In this document: in pieces, positions 12,546 to 24,590 of the stretch | Numbering within the stretch: the stretch's first letter is position 1 | Layout of the letters: every line of letters starts with the position of its first letter | Assembly (NCBI RefSeq): GCF_007655135.1 | Contig: NC_045129.1 | Coordinates: 36,705,122-36,769,121 of the forward strand | Reading direction: 5' to 3' | DNA: 64,000 nucleotides | Origin: Punica granatum | Taxonomy: Eukaryota; Streptophyta; Magnoliopsida; Myrtales; Lythraceae | Notes under the pieces: model-generated | What the model was told of the DNA's origin: nothing | Seen by the model: only the letters and a program-made list of their open reading frames with translations | Databases searched by the model: none | Translations under genes and position numbers: made by a program

Positions 12546-15500
12546 TGGAGAGGATACCTATACTTATAAATAGAGAGGTTAAGTGTGGAGAGGAAGATGA
12601 GAAAGGGAGAGGAAATAAATCGGGAGAAAAAGTAGGAAATGGATTTAGTATAGGTAATGTATAACTTTTCAAATACCATGGGCCTCAATGATGGGCCATT
12701 TTTCAATGACGAATAACTGTAGAAATTATGGACTTTGAAGCCCAGCTTAAGTGAAAGGACAACTTTTGTACATGTCCCTGTTGATGCCGCAACGCACCAA
12801 TAAGAATTTGCACCAAATATAAAGCCCATAATGTACGATTAATTAGACCCAAATAACTCTTTATATAATATAATATATATGTATATGTATATATAATGAC
12901 CAATGTCCTCTCAGTTAGCAAATTGTAGCATGACGGTGCGATAAAAAATAATTGGCGTCCTCATCGTCAGAGGCAAACCGATGTCCGAACGGCATTAATT
13001 AGTGTTAGTCAATAAACTGAAAATATCCGTAATTTCGCTTATAAAATTCATATCATGAAAAGGCATATTACATATTATAATAGCTATTACATTTTTGTTC
13101 CCAAAAAAAAAAAAGAGGCACCTAAACACTAGATCACAATGGGCGTCTGCTCCTTTATGCAAATGCCCTGGACGGTGATCTCCGGGTCTGGGAGATGATC
13201 GAAGATGCAAGGGTTGAGCCTTGGATGTATTGACTGAGAATTTAGCGGCTAGTGAAGCCTTCGATGTCATACATAAATTTGATAACCCAGCCAAGGTTAT
13301 ATTTCAATGCACCAACAATTAGTTAATGTTGTATGATAGATATACACGAGTTCAAGATTTTCGACAACCGGGTCAATCAACGTATAAATCCGTTTGAGTC
13401 GGCCATCTAATTCGGAAGGCTTGGTGTCACCACTCTAGTGCGTAGAAGTGGTGGAAGATTCGAGTCAGATCTTTGGGAAGTATTCATGTAGCCATTTGAA
13501 TGCATTCTCCAAAGCCAACCCTCGTATCACCTGGTCCAACCTTCTCTCATCGTCGTAGTGTTGGACAGAAGTATGCTTATGTGGGAATGCACTTGACAAA
13601 TACTTATAAGACTATGAAACGCACAAGTATTATATAAGACTATAAAGAAAAGTATTTTGTTTTGTAACCCCAATTCATCTTGTATGCATATAGTATCATA
13701 TACTGCATGATATAGTATAAAATGATAGACTATAAAAAAAGAAAAAGAAAAAAGATCATGTATATGTATGCACAATTTTAATTGATTTCATTACTGCTCA
13801 GAGGAGAAGTAATAGGTAGGGTTAATATGCTACTTGTGTAAGTGATATGGAAACTATCTAAATGCTCATTTCCGCTCATGTTAATCATATCCAAGATCCG
13901 ATCTTGATGGGAGCTATACCCGATCCCAACTAAGGAATCAATCTTTCGCAACGCAAAAGACATTGTGCATCATGAGGATCATCATAATCTTATGAATGAC
14001 AGAAATGTCTTTGATATTGTCAATGACAAAAAAAATATCTTTGACACTGTGAATGACCAAAAAGAGAGCTTTGCTGGATTCTCATGAAGATTTTTAGTCA
14101 AAGTGATGCGTAAAAATAGAAAGATTTTCACATGAGTGTCACATAAATTTCAAATCTATGTAACACCCAAAATGGTATAAAGTTAAAATTGATTTCTCAT
14201 TTGAAAATTGTTTCCTTTTCCATTTTCTTTTCAAAAATGGATAATTACATAGATTTGAATTTTATGTGACACCCATACAAAAATCCCTCATAAAAACAAC
14301 CAAATGGTAATGAAATTCCTGCTTATTACGATTCAGGTCATTTGCAAATGAGGCTTCAGACCTCTTCCATTTTTGTTTTTTTTTTTGAGTGATATGTCGG
14401 TTGCTTGTAATTTGCTGTAAGACATCTTTATTAATGTTACTTCGTATGAGTTATAAAAAAATCAAATAAAATTGTTTTTACAACCCGTAACTTATTTTGT
14501 TTGGACCATTTTAAGTTAACAAACATGAATTAGAAATGCTACCGATGTGACGGCTCATTTTGTAATACAATCTTTAATTTCATAATCTTCATGCAATTAA
14601 GTTGCGGGAAGTAATTTTCATATTGTGCCACTGGCATGAGCCTCTTCTTGTTTGAGTTTTGTAATTTTTTACGCCGTATATCACAACATTTGAGCTCGAC
14701 AAGGCGCAAATTTTTAACTGTTTACATTAATAACTTGTGAAGTAATGTATAGAGAAAAGTTAAATGATATGATAGTGAGCCGTATATCGTTAAAATAATC
14801 GCAGAGAATCATTGAGCCAATATTATATTTGCAAAAGAAAAGCATGAATAACGTTTTATCAACTTCTATCAATATACCTTACAAAAAAAGGGATCTCCGT
14901 TTCATCAGTAATTATCTTTACAATTATTAAATATGTATTAAAATTATTAAAAATGGTAATATATAATCTTGATACCGAGTCCCTTCAATTTTCTAAATAT
15001 TTTATAAAACGTTTCTTATATGTTGTCATTGTTATTCAGAAAAAATAAATAAATAAATAAATAAAATCAAGGCATATATATTACCTCTGGGAATCTGGAA
15101 ATTTATGTCAAAGTTGGTTCAGTTTAACGTGATGTGTTATATTGATGTCCAATGTATAATATATTTTTTTTCAGCGTAATTATATTGGCGTCAAATATTT
15201 GGAACTTGCATTCTCGATAGCTTAGACAAAATATATATAGTTGTTTTCCTCAACGTAATTTGATGATCACATTTCATCATATGGTAAATTTTCTTTTGAT
15301 AGTATATCGAAATACATTTAAATACGATATATTGCTTATAAAAGTTAAATCATGTAGAAATACATAACGCAATATATGCAGACTAACACCATATAAGGGC
15401 TAACACCTTACTTTCAGGTGGAGGTCATGCTTCCGTGCACCATACTTCCTCTTTTGAGGATGAAATTTTCTTACATTTTTCCTTTAAAAAGACCGAAAAA

Positions 15501-15839
15501 TAATTCCTTTCATGGTGAAAAAAAAAGACCCTCTTTTTTCTCTGTAACAATGACTGCCTTTTTCAGCAAATAACATGCGAACAAATAGATGTTTTCATAT
15601 TTATATTTAGCGTAAGAAAAACTTATATTACGCTCTTTCTCATGCATATATATAGTTCTTTTTTTCTCTAACAGGACAAAGCCGCATTAATCCCAATACT
15701 TCTGATGTTCAGAGTGGATTCAATAATGTTCATAATTCGGAAAAAGAGAGGATATATTGCAACTTGTGATGGAAGCATATATTTGGTCTTTTTTTTCGGG
15801 TGAAAATATATTGGTCACTTACATAGAGAGGAAATAGAC

Positions 15840-15870
<31 letters not shown>

Positions 15871-17340
15871 TATATATGGATACATGACAGAGCATCAAAT
15901 TAATGTACACATGATATGAAAATCTGATAGAATTCTTAAATGTATGCCAGAGATATGTACATGCATTAACCAATCATCGTGGTTCTCTGTCATGCACGGG
16001 CAACACAGGCTGGATCAAATATATACATATATGCACACACACATATTTGCACATTTATATTTCTCTCTCTCTACATGCATACAAATGTTATATGTGGATA
16101 TGGATATGGAAGTCAGGATTTGAGCTGGTTAACTAAATGAATGGATATTACAACCAAAAGAAATTAGGCCCACATGAATCTATACATAGATATACATGTG
16201 TATAAGATGGAGGACACTGCTGATCAATCCTTTTTCATCGCTATATGGAACGGATATGAAATCGATAGGGCTGTTGCTATATAACCCCAGCCATATGTTT
16301 TTTTTAGGACCGGCTGCCAGTTTATTGGTCCCAAAGACGGAAACCTTAACAAATCTTGGACATATTTGCAGTGGATATTCATGATGCATGCTAGCTAGCT
16401 TTGATCATATTTGTAATGTCCACAGACCAATAAGATGACCGATTCTGTGTGATTTTATCTGGTCTCCTACATGGCAAAAATGGAACTTGCAAGGATATAT
16501 AAAAATATAAAAATATATTTCCTTCTTTTACTTTTCTGGGTTGAAATGAGACTACATTCTTTTTAAAAATAATTTTTGGTTATAAATTTAAAAATAGGTT
16601 TAATTGGATGCAAACCAGGAAAAATCAGCTAAAAATTTAAAATATGATAAATATTAAATGACAGAGTGACTGTAAACTGCAATATCATAGATTCAATAAG
16701 ATGATGAATAATATACTGGCAGCCATGCTGAAAATAAGAGAGGAGCGTGAATTTATAATATGATTCGAGTATCACCGTGATGAATCATGACTCATAATCA
16801 TGGCAATTATATTGCAATTGGAAGAGAATGGAATTATGGGTTTGTTGGATCTAATTGAGTCGAGTAAGGTGAAAATGAGCTTTAACATATATATATTGAG
16901 TTCCTTCAATCCAAAGATATGTGTAAATTTTAAATATGCTTAATTAATATAATTTCCTTTGGTTTTCCTATTGGAAAATTCCATCACAACAACAAGATTT
17001 AAGGGCCAAACACACTGCCATTAGAATTTAGAACCTTAATTAAGTCAAAAACACTCATATATTAACACTTCCTCTCGCACCTGAAAACCCTAGCTAAAAT
17101 TCCATAACACTAGCCAGCTAATTAACTACCAGTAGTGTATCACACACCAGAGGGATCACATCATATATATCAATGACCCCAATGACAAATCAAACTTCCC
17201 CTATCTCTAATAAATCCAATTGACAAAACTTCGGATATTTAATCTTTTATGCATATATTAAGAGAAGAATTAAGGACGGAAATGTGAGAAAAGTAGAAGC
17301 ATCGAACCGATGAAGCCATAAACATCCTTTGATTGAAAAC
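12546..17340. other. Intergenic region downstream of the TCP gene
   Basis: No gene is recognised. It contains a MITE at 14121-14287, (AT)n at 15841-15863, (AAAT)n near 15045-15064 and much AT-rich sequence. A short open frame at 12995-13294 (-) has no recognisable domain. The final few hundred bases probably include the TCP 3' untranslated region. Confidence 0.5.
14121..14287. mobile_element. MITE with ~43-bp imperfect inverted repeats
   Basis: The left arm (14121-14163, containing 'gtgtcacataaatttcaaat') and the right arm (14244-14287, containing 'atttgaattttatgtgacac') are imperfect reverse complements around an 80-bp AT-rich centre. The transcript would fold into a long hairpin. No coding capacity; superfamily unassigned. 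Confidence 0.65.
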
Positions 17341-18498
17341 TCAGGAGCGATGGCGGCTCCTTGTATCCCGACCTTCTTCTTCATCGTCGTCGTCATGAGC
17401 TCCATGATGTGGGTTTGTCGCACTGGCTGGGGACTCCAACCCGCCACCACTAACGGGGACCGGCCTGAACGCATTCAGAGCCGCGAGCATGCCCAGGTGG
17501 CTGTCCGTCACCGTTCCACCACTGCCGCTGGCCATCGGTTGGCTGGACAGTAGAGCCATTGGGGTGTGGAAGTTCATGAAGTGGAGCCCGCTAGACATGG
17601 ACCCTCTGTACATTGTAGCAGCGCTGTTGTTACTGTTACCACTTCCACTAGGAGTAAGCGGCCACAAGGGCTCCCCGCTTATGACCTGGTTACTGCTCTG
17701 GTTCGCGAGCATCCAAAGCGTCGTGGAAGGGACGACGGTAGCATGGCTCGTGCTCAGGCTCGAAGTCTGGCCCGTGCTCGACTGCAAGAGATAATTCCCC
17801 ATCTGGTGATGATGAGTGCTGTTCTGCTGGGGCTCCAGTTTAGCCTGTAGCATCGCATTCATATTATACGAACCCTCACCGCCAGCACTAGGATATGCGA
17901 TCCTGTCATCGAGGCTGAAGTTCCTGAGCTGTTGGGAGGCAGCGCCGGGGAAACTAGGGTTTAAGTAACTCCCACTCCTCATGAAGTGGGAGGGGGCCGA
18001 CATGCTGGACCCCGCGCTGCGGAGCGAGATGTTGAGGGAGGTGAAGTTGGCAGGGATGGTGCCGGTGCCGGTTGCAGCGATCACGGCAGGCTCAGCCTGC
18101 TGGAGGAGCCACTCAATGGTCTCGCCATCAGTCTTGTGGCCGAGCTCCCGGGTGAGCTGGAAAACCCTGGCTGCACACTGGGCAGGCATCCGGATCCGAC
18201 GGCCACGGCCATCCACCTTGGTGTGGCGGTCCTTGGTCGATGCCCGCTTGGGGGCGGGCTTCTTGGCTACAGGGTCGGAGAGCTGGAGTACTCCACCAGG
18301 GGTGGAGCTTGGGCGGCTCGTGCTGGGCTCTCCGCTTCCTCCAGTGCCGCCGCCGCCGCCGACAGGGATAGCGACCGGGATGGAGGAGGAGGAGGACGAG
18401 AGGGAGTGGTGGCGGGGGTGGTGGAGGTCGAGGGAGTCTCTTCTCTCAAGGAGCTGTAAGGGGAAGTTGGGCCTGCGGATGCCATTATCTTCATCCAT
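17341..18498 (-). CDS. Class I (PCF-type) TCP transcription factor, TCP14/15-like
   Basis: Intronless, 385 residues from the MDEDNG start at 18498; an in-frame extension to 18612 has no ATG support from family alignments and is read here as 5' leader. The TCP domain spans about residues 84-145: basic block [20 protein letters not shown], helix [20 protein letters not shown], and helix [17 protein letters not shown]. The two features that define class I, the short basic region and helix [10 protein letters not shown], are present. Cys108 sits at the position of the redox-sensitive Cys20 of class I TCP domains. The conserved class I extension ([20 protein letters not shown]) follows, then a low-complexity Ser/Gly/Asn-rich region, the [14 protein letters not shown] box and an acidic DDDDEEE tail. 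Such factors bind GGNCCCAC-like sites and promote cell proliferation and internode growth. N-terminal poly-Ser and poly-Gly tracts are repeat-prone. Confidence 0.95.
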   Translation of the reverse strand: MDEDNGIRRPNFPLQLLERRDSLDLHHPRHHSLSSSSSSIPVAIPVGGGGGTGGSGEPSTSRPSSTPGGVLQLSDPVAKKPAPKRASTKDRHTKVDGRGRRIRMPAQCAARVFQLTRELGHKTDGETIEWLLQQAEPAVIAATGTGTIPANFTSLNISLRSAGSSMSAPSHFMRSGSYLNPSFPGAASQQLRNFSLDDRIAYPSAGGEGSYNMNAMLQAKLEPQQNSTHHHQMGNYLLQSSTGQTSSLSTSHATVVPSTTLWMLANQSSNQVISGEPLWPLTPSGSGNSNNSAATMYRGSMSSGLHFMNFHTPMALLSSQPMASGSGGTVTDSHLGMLAALNAFRPVPVSGGGLESPASATNPHHGAHDDDDEEEGRDTRSRHRS

Positions 18499-18636
18499 GT
18501 TTGGAATTGGAGCTGATATATTATATTTGTTTATGGAAGAGAAAGAGTATCTTTTTTTCCCGTCTTTGCTATCTCTCTCTCTCTCAGTACAATATCTGTA
18601 GCTGACCCTCAATTCAGTAAACTCAGTGGCCTAGTG

Positions 18637-18638
<2 letters not shown>

Positions 18639-18673
<35 letters not shown>
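18639..18673. repeat. (CT)n microsatellite in the TCP 5' leader region
   Basis: About 17 CT units lie 141-175 bp upstream of the TCP start codon, read as (GA)n on the transcribed strand. A second (CT)n run is at 18934-18954. Pyrimidine-purine tracts of this kind are common in plant 5' leaders and core promoters. Confidence 0.9.
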
Positions 18674-18679
<6 letters not shown>

Positions 18680-18699
18680 ATCTATGGGTTTGTCTGAGT

Positions 18700-20530
18700 G
18701 AAGGGTAGAGAGGTTCCTTTCAGACGGGAGCTGGCAAGGGGGAGTTTGTTTTCTCTGTCTACAGAGAGAAAAAGAGAGAGAGGGGATAAGGGGAAAGGGA
18801 AGGGGAGAGAAGGGGAAAAGCTTGAAGCAACAAATAAAATGAGTAGGAAGGAATCATCATATGGGGGGATGAGATGAGCTGTTGGAAATGATATTATTTA
18901 TATAATCCTTTCTTTTATATGGAAGATCAATTGCTCTCTCTCTCTCTCTCTCTCTTGGAAAATTGAAATTTGAACCCTAGAAAGTTCAAGCAACATCTAT
19001 CCTAGTTGTAACATATCATGAACTGTTGGTTCAGACAAAAGAGACTTTAATTCGCTTCTCTCCAGTTAAGGTCTTGGAATCAATCTCATTAGAAAGTCAG
19101 AGAAAGTAATTTTCTATGAATGAATTGATCTGGTATAGATGACATGTTTAGATCGGTCTCTAGTAAGATATTACGTGGCCTTGCATTGATGATAAGTTCT
19201 TCGCACACCTTCATTGTGTATTTGTAGGGGCACCTGCATCTCTTTGGGTCGTATAAAAGATTATGAAAAAAAAAAAAGTGTGAATTGGCTATATACTCAC
19301 AAGCAAGCACATAATAATTTTGGTGTTAATTACCATATGCCTATGTACAATAGAATTTTCAATTTAATATATGTGACGTGTAACATAATCTTGCAACACA
19401 TTAAAAAAAGAAAAAGTAATTAGGAGAACACCTAATTACGTACATTAGCTAATTGGATCTTGAAATGGGTTGAGTTACTCCCTGAAACATAGCGGCATGC
19501 ATAATCGAAAAAGTTTACCGGTTGTCATATGACATGGTCAATTGGGTTATTGGGAAGTCCCATGACAAATTCTATATAATTCATGAATTTATGAAGAGCT
19601 ACATCATCTGTAGTTGGGCAACGCACATCCACTTTGATGTCATCAATAAGCTCGAAATTTGTTTAAAAACGTGAAGTTATACCTGATTTTATGCCTAGTA
19701 CCTGGATCGATCAATGCGAAGTACTTTACCCACCCTAATCCATGGTCCCCAAAATTCCAAAACTGTTTCTTCCAACTCGTGAAAAGTTTACATCTGACTT
19801 GTTGGAGAAATCTTTTTCTGTACAATATGTTTCGAAGGCAGATAAGCCGATGATACAGAGGAACTTGATCATGATGAGTCAAGCACAAGTTTCTGCTGGA
19901 AAAAAACATGAATTGAGATCCAAACGTCCTGAGATAATTAAATGACTTGTCACCACGAGGAAATAATTTTGTTTTGTTGCCATCTAATTTTACGGAACAA
20001 GGCAATTACATACACAATTCAAAATTTCTGGGGATCCCTTTTTATTGTGGTTGGACAGTCCCTTGGTTCAGAATCCACGTGCGGTGCTCCTTATCATTCA
20101 AGCCATAGAGACAGTGTGGTGGCCCCCTGAGGGGTGGGACCAGGTCAAAAATTTATCAAATTATTTAAAAATATATGCAAACTCGCTAGAGACATTTCGT
20201 GATCAAGACAAATCATTATTCGAGCAAGAATTAGCATTCTCGGACGGACCGAGAGCGCACCTTGTGATCTCATTAGAATTAAAAATATTTGTAGAAACGA
20301 TAATGAATTGCATCGACAAAAGAAGAAAATGAAAAGAGAGGGGACTGATGATAAAAGAATAGATAATCAATTATGGGGGGTTGTGGGCTCCCATCTCATT
20401 CAATAGAAATTGTTGCCTTTTGCCTTTGGCCTTTGCTTTTCTTTTTCCTTTCATGAATCATAGTTGAGGGTTTTGAGTCTTTCATTGCAATCCAACTTAG
20501 ACCTTTCCATAGAGAATGATTTAATCAAAA
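18700..20530. other. TCP upstream region and intergenic DNA
   Basis: The first few hundred bases are the likely TCP promoter, with GAGA-type tracts. Overlapping open frames on both strands at 19640-20005 and 20045-20332 carry no domain I recognise and no plausible splice structure. Nothing else is assigned. Confidence 0.45.
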
Positions 20531-21593
20531 CTAGCTGACTACCGGTGCATTGCACAGGAAAGATGAAAACATAATTATTATTTCGGTGAAGAAAAATATT
20601 ATAAATATATACATGAATCAAAAACTTATTAGAAGAAATTGAGAAATTAGAAAGTATAAGAGAATATAGCTAAATAAATAAAACAATCTCTATATATATC
20701 TTTTTTTCTCCCAATTCTTTTAACAAATAATTAATCATTGTAGTATTTCAAAATTTATTATGCTATGGACAAATTAAAAATATGAAAGGAAAAATTCTCA
20801 TGCCAATATGTAACAAAAAAGAATTGGATTAAAATATGTCAACAAGTATATCAATTAAAAGAAACTAAAAAGTTCTCATGCAAATATGTGGAAAAAAAAT
20901 ATTCGAATAAATATATGTGAGCAAATATATGAATCAAAGAAAATAATAAACACTCCAAGTAAAATATCATCATAATAAAGTAAGCAAAGATAAAATCTAT
21001 GAAGTCTTTTTGAAACGACCAAAATGACGTAATATCGGTATTGGCACTGGATGAGCATGAAACACAGTATATATATATATTTATATATATAAGTTCGCAA
21101 AGTTCTTTACAAATGGAAATATGATGGTAGAAGTTGTAATTTATACTATATCTATATATAGTTGCCAATATATAATATAAATTTGTATGTGAGCGGCCAA
21201 AATATATTTTCAACTATATACAATTTTTATAATGTATCTTCATGTATATATAGTTGCCAATATAAAAATTACTTATATTCTTATTATGCAAGATTGCGAG
21301 TTCTCTTTAGATTCGTCAATACTGATTACCAAATCTATATTTTGCTATAATATATAGGAATGACAACTCGATTGCTATAGTATAAATTTTTTTTAATGAA
21401 TAACAACTAATGTATATAGTATATATTACGTTGGGCATATGCAAATAATATATATTATACTCTATAATTAATAATACAAAATTTCCTTATATATATTAGT
21501 AATAATGTGACAAAGCGAGAGAATTTCGTTTCTTATTTTTTATTATATGACGGCGTGAGAATTCGGCTCTGGCTTTAGTTATATATATATAGA
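20531..21593 (-). mobile_element. Non-autonomous Helitron
   Basis: Read on the minus strand, the element starts TCTATATATATATAACTAAA at 21593 and ends GGTAGTCAGCTAG at 20531. The 5' flanking base is A and the 3' flanking base is T, as expected for Helitron insertion into an AT dinucleotide. A short GC-containing palindrome (CTGTGCAATGCACCGG) precedes the CTAG end by about 11 nt, as in the family. The 1,063-bp body is AT-rich, with a repeated 'tatatagttgccaatat' motif and no RepHel protein, so it is non-autonomous. Confidence 0.65.
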
Positions 21594-24425
21594 TTACTCG
21601 TTTAATTGCTTTAGTCGGTGATAAAATTTTAAAATATCTTTGATAACTATACATATATGTATATATGTATGGTTTTGCTATATTCTCTCAAAAAGATCTT
21701 TCTAATTCAAAAATACTATTCACAAGCCATAATGGTATGTGTTGTAATTTATCAATGTTGGAAATTTTTTATTATATGTAAATATTAGGAAAATTTGCTA
21801 AGTACATTATAAAAGCTAGGTTGTAACATTTTTCTATATATGTACATGTATTCTCTATATCCAACTAACTATCTTCGAGATTTCTTTTTTAATTCCTTTC
21901 TATTTTTGGGTGGTATCTCCAAGATTTCTTTTAGTTAGCTTTTCTTTTTCTTTCTTTTTTTTTTTGGTGGAAACCTTTAGTTAGCTTTTAATCAATTAGA
22001 TTATGTGCATAATGTCTGTAAAATGAATTCTAAAAGGGTGATCATATGGCTCTTTAGCTGCTAATAATCACGGTCAGTAAGGTGAAATGTAATTAACGGA
22101 AATAACATATATGAGTATCATAATTTGCGTGGCATTCACTACATTGGTTCACCGTTTCTTTATAACAAACAGGTCATGAGTGTGTGCCCCAACATGGTGC
22201 AACAATTTTTTTTCTTCCCAAATTTAAAACAAATTATTAGAAGAGAGCATAAAACAGATTATGAGTTTGTATAAAGTATGGATGGATTCTTAAAATTATT
22301 CAACGATGCGGTGGAACAGTGATGAAAAAAGGCATGTTTGAACAGCCAGCACACATACGCACCAAACTAATTAATAATGGAGTGATTAGGATTTTGGATT
22401 ATTGTAATTACTGAATTTGTTTTAATTAAGGACACACTCACCCGAACTCAATGATGACAACCTTAAGATATTGTCATGAACTTTCAATGGAGTTTGATGT
22501 GTACTTTAGTACACCAAAATGACACTTAGTCATGTCATTTCCCTACACGCACAAAGACATTAATAATAATTATGAGGGATGATGCACACATCTATGCCTT
22601 GAACCCACAAAATATCTAATCATTGAGCTCAGGAATAAACCGATTAATTCGCGTATGGTCTGCAAGCTCGATCGACAAAATCAATTTAGAAGATAACAAA
22701 AGATACCAGAGTACATATATACGGATGGAAATCGTGCTCCTGTGTGAGAGATTGAGAGAGATGTGGCTGATTTGAATAGACCGGGTCAATAGAGGACAGA
22801 TGATCATGTTTTGTTCCTCTAGGCGAGACGACAAGATATCTTCGACCTGTTATTGCAGACTAATCCTGGTACGTGTCAACTTATTACTCTAAGCATGAGA
22901 GGTGCTTTGATGGGTTTCGTTTTTTTTAACTAAAAACTCAATTTGCCTTTGAATCACGATCTGAAAATTGAGGTTTTGGACAGATGGCAATCTTAATAAT
23001 TTGTGAGAGAGGACATGCATCAGTAATGGGTTTGAGTATACGGAGGTTGTGTGAGTTTGATGTGATGTCACCAGATGCAGCGACACAATCACGTTTCCAT
23101 GTAGAACCAAACTTCCCTGTGTATAGGACCTCACCCTTTATTATTGTGCTAGCTTTATGATCGAGGTGATGTTCCTCCATGGAAATTATAATTATGAGCT
23201 ATAGGGTTAGCTGTTCATCTATACTTACATATATAACTATATATATAACTATATATATAATTGTGCATTCTTTTCTTTACTCCCTTTTATGGAGCCTGTC
23301 TGAATTTGTTCTGATCTCCAAATTCTCTTCCTGTAGATGATTCGTTAATGGATCGTGACGTGTGTTAACTCAACTTGTATAAATGTATTTATTCAACTAA
23401 GAATTAGTCGAGAAAATAATTTATTCGACGGCTAAAAGTCCAAAATATATACATATTGAAATTAAAATGGGTCCAATTATATCAAGCTTAATAACGATGA
23501 AGATTTTACAAGGTTGACACCCAAAAATAATCATAATGATTATTTTATTATTAGTCGTTAGTGCTCCATTTGGATTCAAAGTGAGATTTTAAAATCTAAC
23601 TTTAACTTAATTCTACTAATAACAAAATAAAATAACTCATACAAAGTCAAAGGGTGGGCTCCATTTATACTACTTTTTTTCAAAATCAAAATCACATAAC
23701 TCATACAAAGTCAAAGGGTGGAACCCATACATAACAATTTATATCACTCTTTTTTAAAATCAAAATTTGATTTTAAAATGTTACTTACAAATCAAACGCA
23801 CTATAGATTTCTTGACATAAAATCATAACCATGCAAGTATCATATATTTTTTATCTTTAATATTCACTCTTGATGTTTTGATTATCTATAATTTCAATCA
23901 CATATCTTCGCGTTGACGTTCGGTCTCACCTATTTTAATACAAAATCGAAATGAATTGGCGCCGGTTCAACCTAATTAAAAATAATTTAATTAATTTAAA
24001 AATAAATAATCATACAAAAATGTCCAACGTTATCTTGTCATTGTGTTCTTCCTCCCCAATCCCTCATCTCAAATCAAACAAGAAATTTCAATCGAACAAC
24101 AATCGTCACTGCGCGCCCTTCCCGACTCTGCCTCCAGCTCCGAGCCAGAATCCTCCCCCTTCCCAGCGGCAAAAATTCAGTGTGCACCATCACCGGTCAC
24201 TGCTCTTCCTCCTCCTCCACGGTGCTCTTCAGAGCCGAGAACAACCCTCATCGACGGATCGAACCTTCGCATTTACGACCTCCGGTGGGGTGTCGGTCTT
24301 ATCCCTCTCTTATTGTCACTCTTTTCACCGTCTTGACATCTTCCCGATTCTAATCGTAGAAGGACCTGTGATTTTTTTAATTAATCTTCATACTTGGTTA
24401 CATTAATTTATTATTTATGATATTG
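21594..24425. other. Intergenic region, no gene recognised
   Basis: Holds a MITE at 23561-23804 and unassigned AT-rich sequence. Minus-strand frames at 22889-23180 and a Pro/Ser-rich plus-strand frame at 23951-24406 lack recognisable domains. Confidence 0.45.
23561..23804. mobile_element. MITE-like element with internal direct repeat
   Basis: The ends 'gtgctccatttggattcaaa' and 'tacaaatcaaacgcactat' are imperfect inverted repeats. The interior carries a 24-bp perfect direct repeat (23634-23657 and 23698-23721, containing 'catacaaagtcaaagggtgg'). The TTTGG/CCAAA-type ends resemble those at 1881-2063 and 28610-28886, but the interior differs. Confidence 0.5.
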
Positions 24426-24590
24426 ATGGGAAAAAATGTCTTTGGAGCGAGCAACGTGACGAAGCTATTGAACGAGTTGTTGCCACACCAGAGGGAGGAT
24501 GCAGTGAACTCACTCGTGTATAGGGCCGAGATGAGGTTGCAAGACTCGATCTATGGCTGCGTTGGGGTCATCTCCCTCCTCCAACACTAG
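24426..24590 (+). pseudogene. LOB-domain (LBD/ASL) gene fragment lacking the zinc finger
   Basis: From 24438 the frame reads VFGASNVTKLLNELLPHQRE, then DAVNSLVYRAEMRLQDSIYG and CVGVISLLQH before a TAG at 24588. That is the GAS block and the start of the leucine-zipper-like part of a class I LOB domain, about 50 residues, very close to the LBD18/30-type consensus. An in-frame ATG at 24426 adds MGKN, giving a 54-residue open frame. The CX2CX6CX3C zinc finger that should precede it is not found in the 500 bp upstream, and a stop replaces the end of the coiled coil. It is most simply a truncated gene copy. If transcribed it would resemble a microprotein with a dimerisation segment but no DNA-binding finger. 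Confidence 0.75.

Noticed and set aside
17981..18601. Long plus-strand open frames opposite the TCP gene (206 and 157 codons)
   Set aside because: They are antisense to a GC-rich, fully convincing TCP coding sequence and show no domain; codon-bias shadow.
18499..18612. N-terminal extension of the TCP protein to an upstream in-frame start
   Set aside because: The extra 38 residues are derived from GA-repeat leader sequence and are unlike TCP14/15 N termini.
19640..20332. Overlapping frames on both strands that could be a retroelement relic
   Set aside because: No gag, protease, reverse-transcriptase or integrase motif could be identified.
23951..24406. 151-codon Pro/Ser-rich plus-strand frame just before the LOB fragment
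   Set aside because: I looked for the LOB zinc-finger (CX2CX6CX3C) here and did not find it; composition is low-complexity.
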